Assembly (NCBI GenBank): GCA_041390125.1
Contig: JAWKQN010000015.1
Location: 1-64,000, forward strand
Length of the DNA stretch: 64,000 nt
DNA from: Gemmatimonadota bacterium
GTDB taxonomy: Bacteria > Gemmatimonadota > Gemmatimonadetes > Longimicrobiales > Gaopeijiaceae
Reading direction: 5' to 3'
Shown: positions 25,786 through 33,371 of the stretch, piece after piece
How the letters are laid out: each line of letters begins with the position of its first letter
How positions within the stretch are numbered: the first letter of the stretch is position 1
The notes under the pieces: generated by a model
The model's input: only the letters and a program-made list of their open reading frames with translations
What the model was told of the DNA's origin: nothing
Databases searched by the model: none
Translations under genes and position numbers: made by a program

Positions 25786-26934
25786 TCAGTGGCCGTTCGG
25801 TAGCAGGACAACCTTGCGGCAACCGTCCTCCTTGCCTGCGAACATCTCGTAGGCCTGCGCGGCGTCCTCGAGCGGGAAGCGATGGCTGATCAGCGCCTTC
25901 GCATCCACGCGTCCCTCCTGGATATGCTCGAGCAGATGTGGCATGTAGCGCTTCGTGTTGCACTGGGCCATGCGCAGGGTCAGTCCCTTGTTCATGGCTG
26001 TGCCGATGGGGATGAGATTCCACGGCGGGCCGTACACACCGATCAGGACCACGTTGCCACCCTTGCGCACGCTGTTGATCGCCCATTCGATGGCGGTGGG
26101 CGCTCCGGCCTCGGCCATCACCACCCGACCCAGGAATTCGTGCAGGCGGGAGCCGTCGGCCTCCATCCCCACCGCGTCGATGGCCACATCGGGACCGCGG
26201 CCCTCGGTCATGTCCTTCAGGTGGGTGACGATGTCGTCCACCGCGCGGAAATCCACCGTCTCCACGCCGGCCTGTTGGCGGCAGAACTCCATGCGGTACT
26301 CCACCTGGTCCACCGCGATCACCCGCCCGGCGCCCATCAACCACGCCGAGATCTGGGCAAAGAAGCCGACCGGCCCGCATCCGAACACCACCACGGTCTC
26401 GCCGGGCTTGATCTCCCCCATCTCCGCGGCCTGATAGCCGGTGGGGAAGATGTCCGAGAGGAACAGCACGTCCTCGTCCGGAACACCTTCGGGCACCTTC
26501 ATCGGCCCCACGTCGGCGAAGGGCACGCGGACGTACTGGGCCTGTCCCCCGTCGTAGCCTCCCGTCGTGTGGGAGTAGCCGAAGACGCCCGACGCCACCT
26601 CGCTGTTGGGGTTGGAGTTCTCACACATCCCGAACAGGTCGCGCGAGCAGAAGAAGCAGCTGCCGCACGAGATGTTGAACGGGACCACCACGCGATCGTC
26701 GCGCACCAGGCGCTCCACGGAGGCGCCCGTCTCCACCACCCGCCCGGTGAACTCGTGGCCGAAGGTGTGTCCCACGCGGGTGTCGGGCACCAGACCGCGA
26801 TAGAGATGCAGATCCGAGCCGCAGATGGCGGCCCGGCTGACTTCCAGGATGACGTCGTTCGGGTGTTCGATCCGGGGGTCGGGTTTGGTCTCCACCCGGA
26901 CCTTGGTGGGTCCGTGATAGATCATCGCGCGCAT
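25786..26934 (-). CDS. Zinc-dependent alcohol dehydrogenase (MDR family)
   Basis: 382 residues. Catalytic zinc ligands C38, H60 and E61 and the four structural-zinc cysteines C90, C93, C96 and C104 are all present. The Rossmann fold has V-F-G-C-G-P-V-G. Length and the G-P-D-V-A-I-D-A-V-G-M segment place it near the glutathione-independent formaldehyde dehydrogenase and threonine dehydrogenase-like branch. ATG with GGAGGAAAG just upstream. It converges with the SDR gene and diverges from the gene at 27184. Likely oxidises a small alcohol or aldehyde with NAD; the exact substrate is not readable. Confidence 0.9.
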   Translation of the reverse strand: MRAMIYHGPTKVRVETKPDPRIEHPNDVILEVSRAAICGSDLHLYRGLVPDTRVGHTFGHEFTGRVVETGASVERLVRDDRVVVPFNISCGSCFFCSRDLFGMCENSNPNSEVASGVFGYSHTTGGYDGGQAQYVRVPFADVGPMKVPEGVPDEDVLFLSDIFPTGYQAAEMGEIKPGETVVVFGCGPVGFFAQISAWLMGAGRVIAVDQVEYRMEFCRQQAGVETVDFRAVDDIVTHLKDMTEGRGPDVAIDAVGMEADGSRLHEFLGRVVMAEAGAPTAIEWAINSVRKGGNVVLIGVYGPPWNLIPIGTAMNKGLTLRMAQCNTKRYMPHLLEHIQEGRVDAKALISHRFPLEDAAQAYEMFAGKEDGCRKVVLLPNGH

Positions 26935-27183
26935 AGGACTTTCCTCCGGTCGTCGCCTGTGATGTGCTGCCGACCCGGAGGTCGGCCGACCCCTTCGTCT
27001 GCAAGGGCCATGCGGAGCGCACGTCGGAGTCCGGGGCACGGGCGAACGCCGATGGGTCGACCGGTTCGATCGTTCGCGCAGCCTCGGCCAGGGCGCGTCG
27101 TCGGCACAGGCTTTGCCCCTTCGGGTCGCCCGATGGTGGCGCGCCAGCTCGCCGTCGGACACCCGAGCCCGAAGGAGCGTGTC

Positions 27184-27699
27184 ATGGCGGACCAGGAACA
27201 GCACACGAGCACCGAGGGCGCAGATCCCGAGCGCGCGCTCACGGAGTCGCCGGATCTGCAGGTCGGCGCGCGCGAGCGCGGCGTGGACGCCGAGGCGTCG
27301 CAGCGGCCGGGCGTGCCCATGGAGAGCGAGGTGGCCCCTGCCGAGGGAGCACCCGAGCGGATCGTGCATCAGACCTCCGTCGAGCGACACTTTCGACGTG
27401 CGGGGCTCGACGACCTGACCGCCGTCTACGGCACCGCGCAGCCGCCGCACGGCGTATCGGGGCAGATCCGGCGCAGCGCCTACGGGATCCCCGAGCATCG
27501 CGCCCGCCACTGGGCGCTGCTCATGCTGGCGGACCGGGTGGACGTACTCGAGTCGCGGCTCGGACGCGCGCTCGGATCGGCCGCCCGTTCGGTGGGTGCG
27601 GCGGATGGGACGGCACGCAAGCTGGAACGCAACGCGCTGCCCATCCTCCTGGGGGTGGTCGTGGGCACGGCTCTCGTGACGCGGATGGCGCGTCGCTGA
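27184..27699 (+). CDS. Hypothetical protein with C-terminal membrane helix
   Basis: 171 residues. The first 60 are acidic, Glu/Ala/Pro-rich and probably disordered. A central segment includes V-E-R-H-F-R-R-A-G-L-D-D-L, and residues 150-165 form one hydrophobic helix (L-P-I-L-L-G-V-V-V-G-T-A-L-V) followed by basic residues, suggesting a tail anchor. ATG with AAGGAG 6 nt upstream, divergent from the alcohol dehydrogenase across 249 nt. I do not recognise the family; the setting suggests a stress-response accessory. Confidence 0.7.
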   Translation: MADQEQHTSTEGADPERALTESPDLQVGARERGVDAEASQRPGVPMESEVAPAEGAPERIVHQTSVERHFRRAGLDDLTAVYGTAQPPHGVSGQIRRSAYGIPEHRARHWALLMLADRVDVLESRLGRALGSAARSVGAADGTARKLERNALPILLGVVVGTALVTRMARR

Positions 27700-27736
27700 G
27701 CTCCCGGTCCGGCACGCCAGACCGGTGGATGCCCGT

Positions 27737-29107
27737 TCAAACCGGGCACCCCTGAAACACGGGATCGACGTCCCGGTCGTGCACGGAGCCGTCGGGCGCG
27801 CGCAGGTTTTCCAGCCGCATCCCGCTCGCGGGCAACGCAGGCATCCGGCTCAGGCCCACGGTGAGATCCTGAGGCGGCACCGTGTAGTCGACCTCCTGCA
27901 CCAGCAGGCGCACCACTCCGGCCAGGATGTCTTCCGTCGCCCACTCTCCGGGGCAACGATGATCCCGCAGATGGGTGCCGCCGCCTTGGGGCACCAGTTC
28001 GAAAGGGGACACCTCCCGCTCCAGGAACCGCTCAGGACGGAAGCGTTCGGGATCGTCCCAGGACCGGGGGTCGTGGTCCGTTCCGTAGAGGTCCAACAGG
28101 ACCCAGGTCCCGACCGGATAGCCTACCCCCCGCCATTCAAAGGGACGGCGCACCCGCCCCCCGATGACCGGGAAGAACGGGTAGAACCGCCGAACCTCCA
28201 GCACGAACGCCGCCAGGAAGGCCTCGTCCCCGTGCCGGATCCGTGCGCGTGCGCTCGGTGAACGGTGCAGCGCCAACGCCGCGAACGTGAGGAAGCGCGC
28301 TACGGCGACGGTGGGCCGCAAGAGGTTGAGGAGCTCCACGGCGGCCGCTTCGGTGGTCAGGAGCCGACCGTCGGTGTCGCGATGCCGAGCGATGACGTGG
28401 AGCGGCGTGTCCGACGACCCCTTCGCGAGACCGGCCCTCGCGTCCTCGATCAACGCGCGCGCCCAGCGCTCGCTCCGGCGGCGGAGGAGCAGCCCGCGGG
28501 CGGCCTTCCAGCCGGGCGATCCCGCGCCTTCGATCATGGCGCCCAGCTCGACGGCCCGCTCGTCGGCGGCCGCGCCCGAGGTCGGGATGCCGCACCACGC
28601 GCATGCAGCACGCGCGAGGAGTCGTTGGGCCTCGTCATGCAGGACGATGTGACCGGCGCGTTCCCAGGCCGGGAGTGCCGTACGGAACTCGTCGACGACC
28701 GCGTCGGTGAGCTTCGCGACCGCGTGCGGACCCAGCAGCGACAGGAACATCGCCTTCCGGTGATGGTGCGCCTCCCCGTCCAGGAGCTGCACGCTGCCCT
28801 GGTCCTGCAGAAGGTGCAGCGTGGTGGGCGGCATCGCACCTTCACGGGTGAAGCGATCCCCACCGTAGAAGATGCGGGCGGCCTCCTCCCCTACCATGCA
28901 TACGACGCGCTTGAGCAGGAGCCGCGTCCGGAAGACGTCGGTTCCCATGCTGCGCGCGCGATCCCCGATGAAGCCGTACCCGTCGCGCAAGAAGGCGACC
29001 GTATGGTCGAAGCCACTGGCACGGGGGAGCGCGTAGAGATCCTGCGCGCGCGCTCCCGTGCCCTCGTGCGCGTGCGTCTCTGGCGATGTGATCGGCAGCG
29101 TCGGCAT
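27737..29107 (-). CDS. CYP152-type cytochrome P450 (fatty-acid peroxygenase-like)
   Basis: 456 residues. The heme Cys is C385 in P-Q-G-G-G-T-H-L-R-D-H-R-C-P-G-E-W, the distinctive CYP152 loop. E304-x-x-R307 is present. R264-P265 match the Arg-Pro pair that binds the fatty-acid carboxylate in P450-BSbeta and P450-SPalpha in place of the usual acid-alcohol pair. At the position that is Gln85 in BSbeta and His85 in OleT there is a Gln (Q107, in G-S-V-Q-L-L-D-G), which favours hydroxylation over decarboxylation. Such enzymes use H2O2 and need no redox partner, and none is encoded nearby. ATG at 29107 with GAGGAG 4 nt upstream. Confidence 0.9.
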   Translation of the reverse strand: MPTLPITSPETHAHEGTGARAQDLYALPRASGFDHTVAFLRDGYGFIGDRARSMGTDVFRTRLLLKRVVCMVGEEAARIFYGGDRFTREGAMPPTTLHLLQDQGSVQLLDGEAHHHRKAMFLSLLGPHAVAKLTDAVVDEFRTALPAWERAGHIVLHDEAQRLLARAACAWCGIPTSGAAADERAVELGAMIEGAGSPGWKAARGLLLRRRSERWARALIEDARAGLAKGSSDTPLHVIARHRDTDGRLLTTEAAAVELLNLLRPTVAVARFLTFAALALHRSPSARARIRHGDEAFLAAFVLEVRRFYPFFPVIGGRVRRPFEWRGVGYPVGTWVLLDLYGTDHDPRSWDDPERFRPERFLEREVSPFELVPQGGGTHLRDHRCPGEWATEDILAGVVRLLVQEVDYTVPPQDLTVGLSRMPALPASGMRLENLRAPDGSVHDRDVDPVFQGCPV

Positions 29108-29145
29108 GGGCTCCTCGCGGGTCTGGGGCGTCGGTAGAGTGAAGT

Positions 29146-29168
29146 GCGTCGTGCAAGAAGCATGACGC
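29146..29168. promoter_or_regulatory. Near-perfect inverted repeat in the P450 divergent promoter
   Basis: GCGTCGTGC-AAGAA-GCATGACGC: 9-base arms with one mismatch and a 5-base spacer, 39 nt upstream of the P450 start and between it and the divergent gene at 29294. Position and symmetry suit an operator for a TetR- or MarR-size dimer controlling one or both genes. Confidence 0.4.
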
Positions 29169-29293
29169 AGACGCACTCCCGACACGGCACCGGTGGGAGC
29201 GCCGCAGGTCGCTGGCGGGAACGGCGCTTGCTCTTCTCGGTCGCGTCCATGCCGGCGGTCGGCCGACGCTGCCCACATCACGAGAGGATGATC

Positions 29294-29611
29294 ATGTCCA
29301 GTGAGCGATACCTGACCCGCGACCACGCCACCATCCGCGAATGGGCGGAAGAGCGGGACGGCACGCCGTCCGCCGTGAGCGCCACCCATGCGAAGGACGA
29401 CGCCGGCATCCTTCGCATCGACTTCCCGGACTACACGGGAGAGGGGGCTCTCGAGGCCATCACGTGGGACGAGTGGTTCGACACGTTCGACGACCGCGAT
29501 CTCGTCTTCCTCTTCCAGGAGGAGACGGCCGAAGGGGAACTCAGCAACTTCAACAAGCTGATCACCGCCGATACGGCGGCCGGAGCCGAAGACGAGGCGG
29601 AGTGGCGCTAG
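29294..29611 (+). CDS. Small acidic conserved hypothetical protein
   Basis: 105 residues, acidic, with no signal peptide or membrane helix. Pattern: R-Y-L-T-R-D-H-A-T-I-R-E-W-A-E-E-R, then L-R-I-D-F-P-D-Y, and F-D-D-R-D-L-V-F-L-F-Q-E. From memory, proteins like this are widespread and sometimes mislabelled '1,4-alpha-glucan branching enzyme' although far too short; no enzymatic motif is visible. The ATG at 29294 has GAGAGG 6 nt upstream; an ATG two codons earlier is possible. Divergent from the P450. Confidence 0.75.
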   Translation: MSSERYLTRDHATIREWAEERDGTPSAVSATHAKDDAGILRIDFPDYTGEGALEAITWDEWFDTFDDRDLVFLFQEETAEGELSNFNKLITADTAAGAEDEAEWR

Positions 29612-29722
29612 CCACACCGCCTCGTGGACCTGCCCTCCACTCCGGCCCGCACGGCCCCCTCGCGCTCAGGCCATCCACAGCGACCCGACCGGCAGGCGCC
29701 TCCGGCCCCACCGCGGCCGCAC

Positions 29723-29749
29723 GGCGGGCGGAGGAGTCCTCCGCCCGCC
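29723..29749. terminator. Bidirectional hairpin between converging genes
   Basis: Arms GGCGGGCGGA (29723-29732) and TCCGCCCGCC (29740-29749), a 10-bp stem with a 7-nt loop that can pair further, placed between the stop at 29611 (plus) and the stop at 29768 (minus). Probably terminates both transcripts. Confidence 0.6.
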
Positions 29750-29767
29750 GCCCTTCCCTGGACCCAA

Positions 29768-30736
29768 CTAGCTCGTCTGCTTCGCCAGGGTGGCCTCGAC
29801 CGCAGGCTCGAAGGCGGTGGTGAGCGCGTCGGCGGCCGCCCGCTCCTCCGCCAGGATCCGCTCGGCGACCGCGGCGGTCTCCGCGTCGCCCGCTCGTTCG
29901 GCCACGCGCTTGAGCTGCTCGTAGCCGCCGATCTCCAGGTGCTCGAAGGCGTACGCGAACGCGGCGAGCTTGCCAACCGTGTCCGGCTGGGCCTGGAAGA
30001 ACATGCCCCAGTTGAAGGCGCCGATCTTCAGCGCGGTGTCCTTGAGCAGGGAGCGGGACCCGCCCAGGGCATCGAGGCGCTCCTCGACGAGCTCCTGATG
30101 ACGACGGCTCTCTTGCAGGTGGTGATCGAACACCGTCTCCAACTCCGGGAGGTCCACCATCTTCCGGCCCGACTCCAGGAGCTGGATCGCCTGCGCCTCG
30201 ATGGCGTGGGCGTCGGCGAGATAGTCCAGCAGACGCTCCTTCAGGTCCTTGTCGGACGTCTCGGCCAGCGACGCCGCCACCGTGCGATCGAACACGCCGT
30301 CGACGCGCTCCATCATCGCCTGCTCCTCGCTCCGGATGGCGACGGCGGCCTCGGCGACCGAAGGCTCCCCTGCCCGGTCCGCCGTGCGCGCCAGCAGGTC
30401 GTAGCTGGCCCATTCGAGTGCTTCGTAGGATAGCGTGTGCGCGGCGAGCTTCCCGGGCGTGTCCGGCTGCACCCGCGCGAACAGGAGGAATCCCGAGCCT
30501 CCGGCGCGCATCACCGCATCCTTCACGGACGACGGCTCTTCTCCCCGGGCCTCGAGGAGGGCGCGCACGCGCCGCTCGTGCCCTTCGGTCTCCGCAAGAT
30601 GCTCCCGCAGGACACCGGCGAGCTCGGGCTCGCCTGCGATATCGGGCGCCTTGCGCAGCTGCTGCAGCGCCTGCTCTTCGATCGCGTGGGCGTCGGTCAG
30701 GTACTTGGTCACGGTTTCGCTGAGGCTCTTGGACAT
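29768..30736 (-). CDS. Duplicated DUF892 (YciE/YciF-like) ferritin-like protein
   Basis: 322 residues that are two copies of a DUF892-type four-helix bundle. The first begins T-K-Y-L-T-D-A-H-A-I-E-E-Q-A and the second (about residue 165) L-D-Y-L-A-D-A-H-A-I-E-A-Q-A; both later carry the F/A-Y-x-x-L/F-E-x-x-x-Y and E-E-Q/R-A helices with Glu/His suited to a di-iron site. Single-copy relatives are general-stress proteins. A fused tandem pair would make one chain act as the usual dimer. ATG at 30736 with GAGGACG upstream. Divergent from the CsbD-like gene. Confidence 0.85.
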   Translation of the reverse strand: MSKSLSETVTKYLTDAHAIEEQALQQLRKAPDIAGEPELAGVLREHLAETEGHERRVRALLEARGEEPSSVKDAVMRAGGSGFLLFARVQPDTPGKLAAHTLSYEALEWASYDLLARTADRAGEPSVAEAAVAIRSEEQAMMERVDGVFDRTVAASLAETSDKDLKERLLDYLADAHAIEAQAIQLLESGRKMVDLPELETVFDHHLQESRRHQELVEERLDALGGSRSLLKDTALKIGAFNWGMFFQAQPDTVGKLAAFAYAFEHLEIGGYEQLKRVAERAGDAETAAVAERILAEERAAADALTTAFEPAVEATLAKQTS

Positions 30737-31077
30737 GATGCGTCCTCGTCTGATCGCGGGGCTGGCTGGTCGGTGGGAGGCTCCCGCCAGGCGCAGGGGA
30801 CGTGCCATGCTCCAGCATCCGGGCAGCCGCCGCGCGGGAGCGCCCCGCGGTCGCGGATTCCAGCGCTCGCCGCACGTCGATCGTGCAGTCGCGCTCTGCA
30901 GCGAAACACGCTTCGGGTCGCACGAGCCGCGACACCCCCACGCTGACGCGCTCACCGGAGCCCGGCCGCGCGCGGTTGCAGCAGCCCGCACGCGCACCGT
31001 GCTGCGCGGAACAGCTCCTGCCTCCTCCGTTCCGGAGCCGGTCGCGACGATCGGAGCGCTCGAGCCACGGAGGGTTC
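30737..31077. other. Divergent intergenic region, no gene seen
   Basis: 341 nt between the doubled DUF892 gene (minus) and the CsbD-like gene (plus). Frames here have irregular codon use and no family signal. It presumably holds two back-to-back promoters; I see no clear -35/-10 pair or inverted repeat that I would stand behind. Confidence 0.5.
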
Positions 31078-31311
31078 ATGGTCTGGAAGCACGTGCAGGG
31101 GAACTGGGCGGAATCGCGGTCCCGCATCAAGCAACGCTGGAGCCGCTTGACCGAGGACGATCTCAACCACATCGACGGCAGCCGCGACCGGCTGCGGCAC
31201 CTCATCCAGGAGCGCTATCAGGCCGCGAAGGAGCAGGTGGATCGGGAGATGGACGAGTGGGCCTCGTCCCAGGATGCGGGGGACGGGGGCGAGCGCGGCA
31301 CCCCGAAGTAG
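31078..31311 (+). CDS. CsbD-like stress protein
   Basis: 77 residues. M-V-W-K-H-V-Q-G-N-W-A-E-S-R-S-R-I-K-Q-R-W matches the start of the CsbD/YjbJ family (W-x-x-x-x-G-x-W-x-x-x-x-G-x-x-K-x-x-W), followed by L-T-E-D-D-L and a helical Glu/Arg-rich end. CsbD proteins are small, abundant general-stress proteins of unknown mechanism. ATG with GGAGG 5 nt upstream. Fits the stress theme of its neighbours. Confidence 0.82.
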   Translation: MVWKHVQGNWAESRSRIKQRWSRLTEDDLNHIDGSRDRLRHLIQERYQAAKEQVDREMDEWASSQDAGDGGERGTPK

Positions 31312-31397
31312 GGAGCGGCAGGCAGCCCGCCGTGACGGAGATCGCTGCGACGTGACGGAGCGTCGCCGGGATCAGGAATGCCGCCCGGGCGGGTGAG

Positions 31398-31443
31398 GCA
31401 CGAGCGGCCCGGGCGAACGAGCACGAGCGACCCGGGTGGACGA
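31398..31443. repeat. Two tandem 23-bp repeats (part of a third follows)
   Basis: Units at 31398-31420 and 31421-31443 share GCACGAGCG-x-CCCGGG followed by a GGACGA-like end, differing at three positions; GCACGGGGG at 31444 starts a degenerate third copy. It lies between the CsbD-like and HD-GYP genes, which converge. Possibly a small minisatellite. Confidence 0.55.
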
Positions 31444-31477
31444 GCACGGGGGAGGCGTGCCCGCGCCTCAAGGAGCC

Positions 31478-32632
31478 TCAGTGCGCGCGCGAGCCGAGGG
31501 TGGGGGTCCGGGTGATCGGCGGCGCGTTCATCAACGCCACGTCCCCTTCCAGGCCAGGCACCATGTCCTCGAGCTCTCCGACGAGCCCCCGGTCGAGCAG
31601 CGCGTCGAAGGCGTCGACGACGCGAGGATCGAAGTGACGCCCGCGCTTCGACCGCACGCGGTCCACGGCCAGTTCGTGGGGAAAGGCATCCTTGTAGGGA
31701 CGCTTGTGGGTGAGCGAGTCGTAGACGTCCGCCACGGCGACGATCCGGCCGACGAGGGGGATGTCGTCCTCCCCCAACCCCGTGTAGCCGGCGCCGTCCC
31801 AGTGCTCGTGGTGGCTGTCGGCGATCCGGCGCGCGACCTCGAGCAGCGAGTAGTGGCTGCCGGAGAGGATCCGGGCGCCGATCGTGGTGTGTGCCTTCAT
31901 CACCTCGAACTCGGCTTCCGTGAGCGGTCCCGGTTTCATGAGGATGGAATCGGGGATGCCGATCTTGCCGACGTCGTGCAGGGGCGCCGCCCGCCGGATC
32001 AGCCGCACCTCTTCCCGGTGGAGGCCGAGCTCCTGCGCCAGAAGGGCCGACAGGACACCGACCCGCTCCGCGTGCTGCCCGGTGATGTCGTCGCGGTACT
32101 CCGCTGCGATGGCGAGCCGGCGCAGGATCTCTACCTGTGCTTCCGCGAGCTCGTGCGTCCGCTCGCGGACCTTCTCCTCCAGGGTCTCGTTGTGGCGCCG
32201 GAGCTCCTGGTGGAGGAAGCGCGTCTCCAGGAGGTTCTTGATCCGCAGCAGGACCTCCCCGGCCTCGAACGGCTTGGTGAGGAAGTCCTTGGCCCCCACC
32301 TGTAGCGCCCGACGGCGTGCCTCGGGATCCAGGTGCCCGGTGATGATGAGGATGGGCAGATAGGTGTTGTCCGGGATGTAGCGCTCGATGCCGGCCATCA
32401 CCTCGAAGCCGTCCAGGTGTGGCATGATGAGGTCGAGCACCAGCAGGTCCGGCTCGAAGCCCAGGAAGATGTCGATCGCCTCGCGAGGGTCCTGGGTGGA
32501 CACCACCGCCTGGAAGCCGGAGGTGCGCAGCAGCTGCTCCAGCACTCGCAGGTTGTCCGCCTCGTCGTCCACGAGGAGGATCCGGGCCTGCCGCAGATGC
32601 TCGTTCCAGAGCGGGGAAGGAACCGGTTTCAT
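31478..32632 (-). CDS. Response regulator with HD-GYP-type output domain
   Basis: 384 residues. The receiver domain is at about 16-136 with phospho-acceptor D67 (L-V-L-D-L-I-M-P), acidic D22/D23 and K120 (L-T-K-P-F). A coiled linker (140-170) leads to an HD-GYP domain: H219-D220 in L-H-D-V-G-K-I-G-I-P, then H274-H275-E276-H-W-D-G-A-G-Y-T. The signature Pro is Thr here (GYT rather than GYP). The family hydrolyses cyclic di-GMP (RpfG type). No partner sensor kinase is in the window. Follows the SRAP gene by 31 nt. Confidence 0.9.
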   Translation of the reverse strand: MKPVPSPLWNEHLRQARILLVDDEADNLRVLEQLLRTSGFQAVVSTQDPREAIDIFLGFEPDLLVLDLIMPHLDGFEVMAGIERYIPDNTYLPILIITGHLDPEARRRALQVGAKDFLTKPFEAGEVLLRIKNLLETRFLHQELRRHNETLEEKVRERTHELAEAQVEILRRLAIAAEYRDDITGQHAERVGVLSALLAQELGLHREEVRLIRRAAPLHDVGKIGIPDSILMKPGPLTEAEFEVMKAHTTIGARILSGSHYSLLEVARRIADSHHEHWDGAGYTGLGEDDIPLVGRIVAVADVYDSLTHKRPYKDAFPHELAVDRVRSKRGRHFDPRVVDAFDALLDRGLVGELEDMVPGLEGDVALMNAPPITRTPTLGSRAH

Positions 32633-32663
32633 GGCGTTCCGCGATCGGGGGCCCGCACGTCCA

Positions 32664-33335
32664 TCATTCCAGCGGTAGCTCCAAGGGCTCGTCCACCGGC
32701 TCGACCAGGGCCGGGTCGTCCTCGCCGGCCCGGTTCACCCTCCGCGACACGGGATGGGCCCGGAGCGGCGGAGGGAGGTCGCGCATCACGGTCTGAAGCT
32801 CGCCTGCCGGCGTAGGGTTGTCCAACCAGGCCCGCCGCCACTCCGGGGCCACCACGACCGGCACCCGGTCGTGGATGTGGGCCAGGCCCGCCGGCGCATC
32901 GCGGGTCAGGATCGTGAACGACGGGGGATCGCCCCCCCGTCCCGGCTCCCAGAGCCCGGCCAGCGTCAGGGGACCCGCTGCCTGGATCCAGTAGGGCAGC
33001 TTGCCTCCGGCCGATGCGCGCCACTCGTAGAAGCCGCTGGCGGGCACCAGGCAGCGTCGCCGGGCGAAGGCGTCGCGGAACGGCCAGCGGGCCGCTGCGG
33101 TCTCGGAGCGGGCGTTGATATGACGCGCCCCTGCCCGCACCGCGTCCTCGCCGTACGGGATCAGGCCCCAACGCGCCCAGACCAGCTCGGGGCCCGCCTC
33201 CGTCCCGCGCGCCACCAGGGCCTCCTGCGTCGGCGCGATGTTGTAGCGCGGCTGATAGGCCGCGGGGACGTCCGCACCCTCGAAGAGCTCCCGCAGCTCC
33301 TCCTCCGAGAGCGCCAGGCCGTAGCGGCCACACAT
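32664..33335 (-). CDS. yedK: SRAP-domain protein (HMCES/YedK family)
   Basis: 223 residues. The mature N-terminus is Cys2 (M-C-G-R-Y), which forms a thiazolidine crosslink with abasic sites in single-stranded DNA. The other active-site residues are visible: N in Y-N-I-A-P-T and I-N-A-R-S-E-T, Glu in S-G-F-Y-E-W, and His in H-D-R-V-P-V. It shields abasic sites from strand breakage during replication. It sits 36 nt after the aspartoacylase-like gene and 31 nt before the HD-GYP gene, probably the same transcript. Confidence 0.92.
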   Translation of the reverse strand: MCGRYGLALSEEELRELFEGADVPAAYQPRYNIAPTQEALVARGTEAGPELVWARWGLIPYGEDAVRAGARHINARSETAAARWPFRDAFARRRCLVPASGFYEWRASAGGKLPYWIQAAGPLTLAGLWEPGRGGDPPSFTILTRDAPAGLAHIHDRVPVVVAPEWRRAWLDNPTPAGELQTVMRDLPPPLRAHPVSRRVNRAGEDDPALVEPVDEPLELPLE

Positions 33336-33371
33336 GTCAGGCCCGGGGGCGGGCGGCCGGAGTCCGCCGCC

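Noticed and set aside
31398..31452. CRISPR-like array
   Set aside because: Only two to three directly abutting 23-bp units with no spacers and no cas genes; it is a simple tandem repeat.
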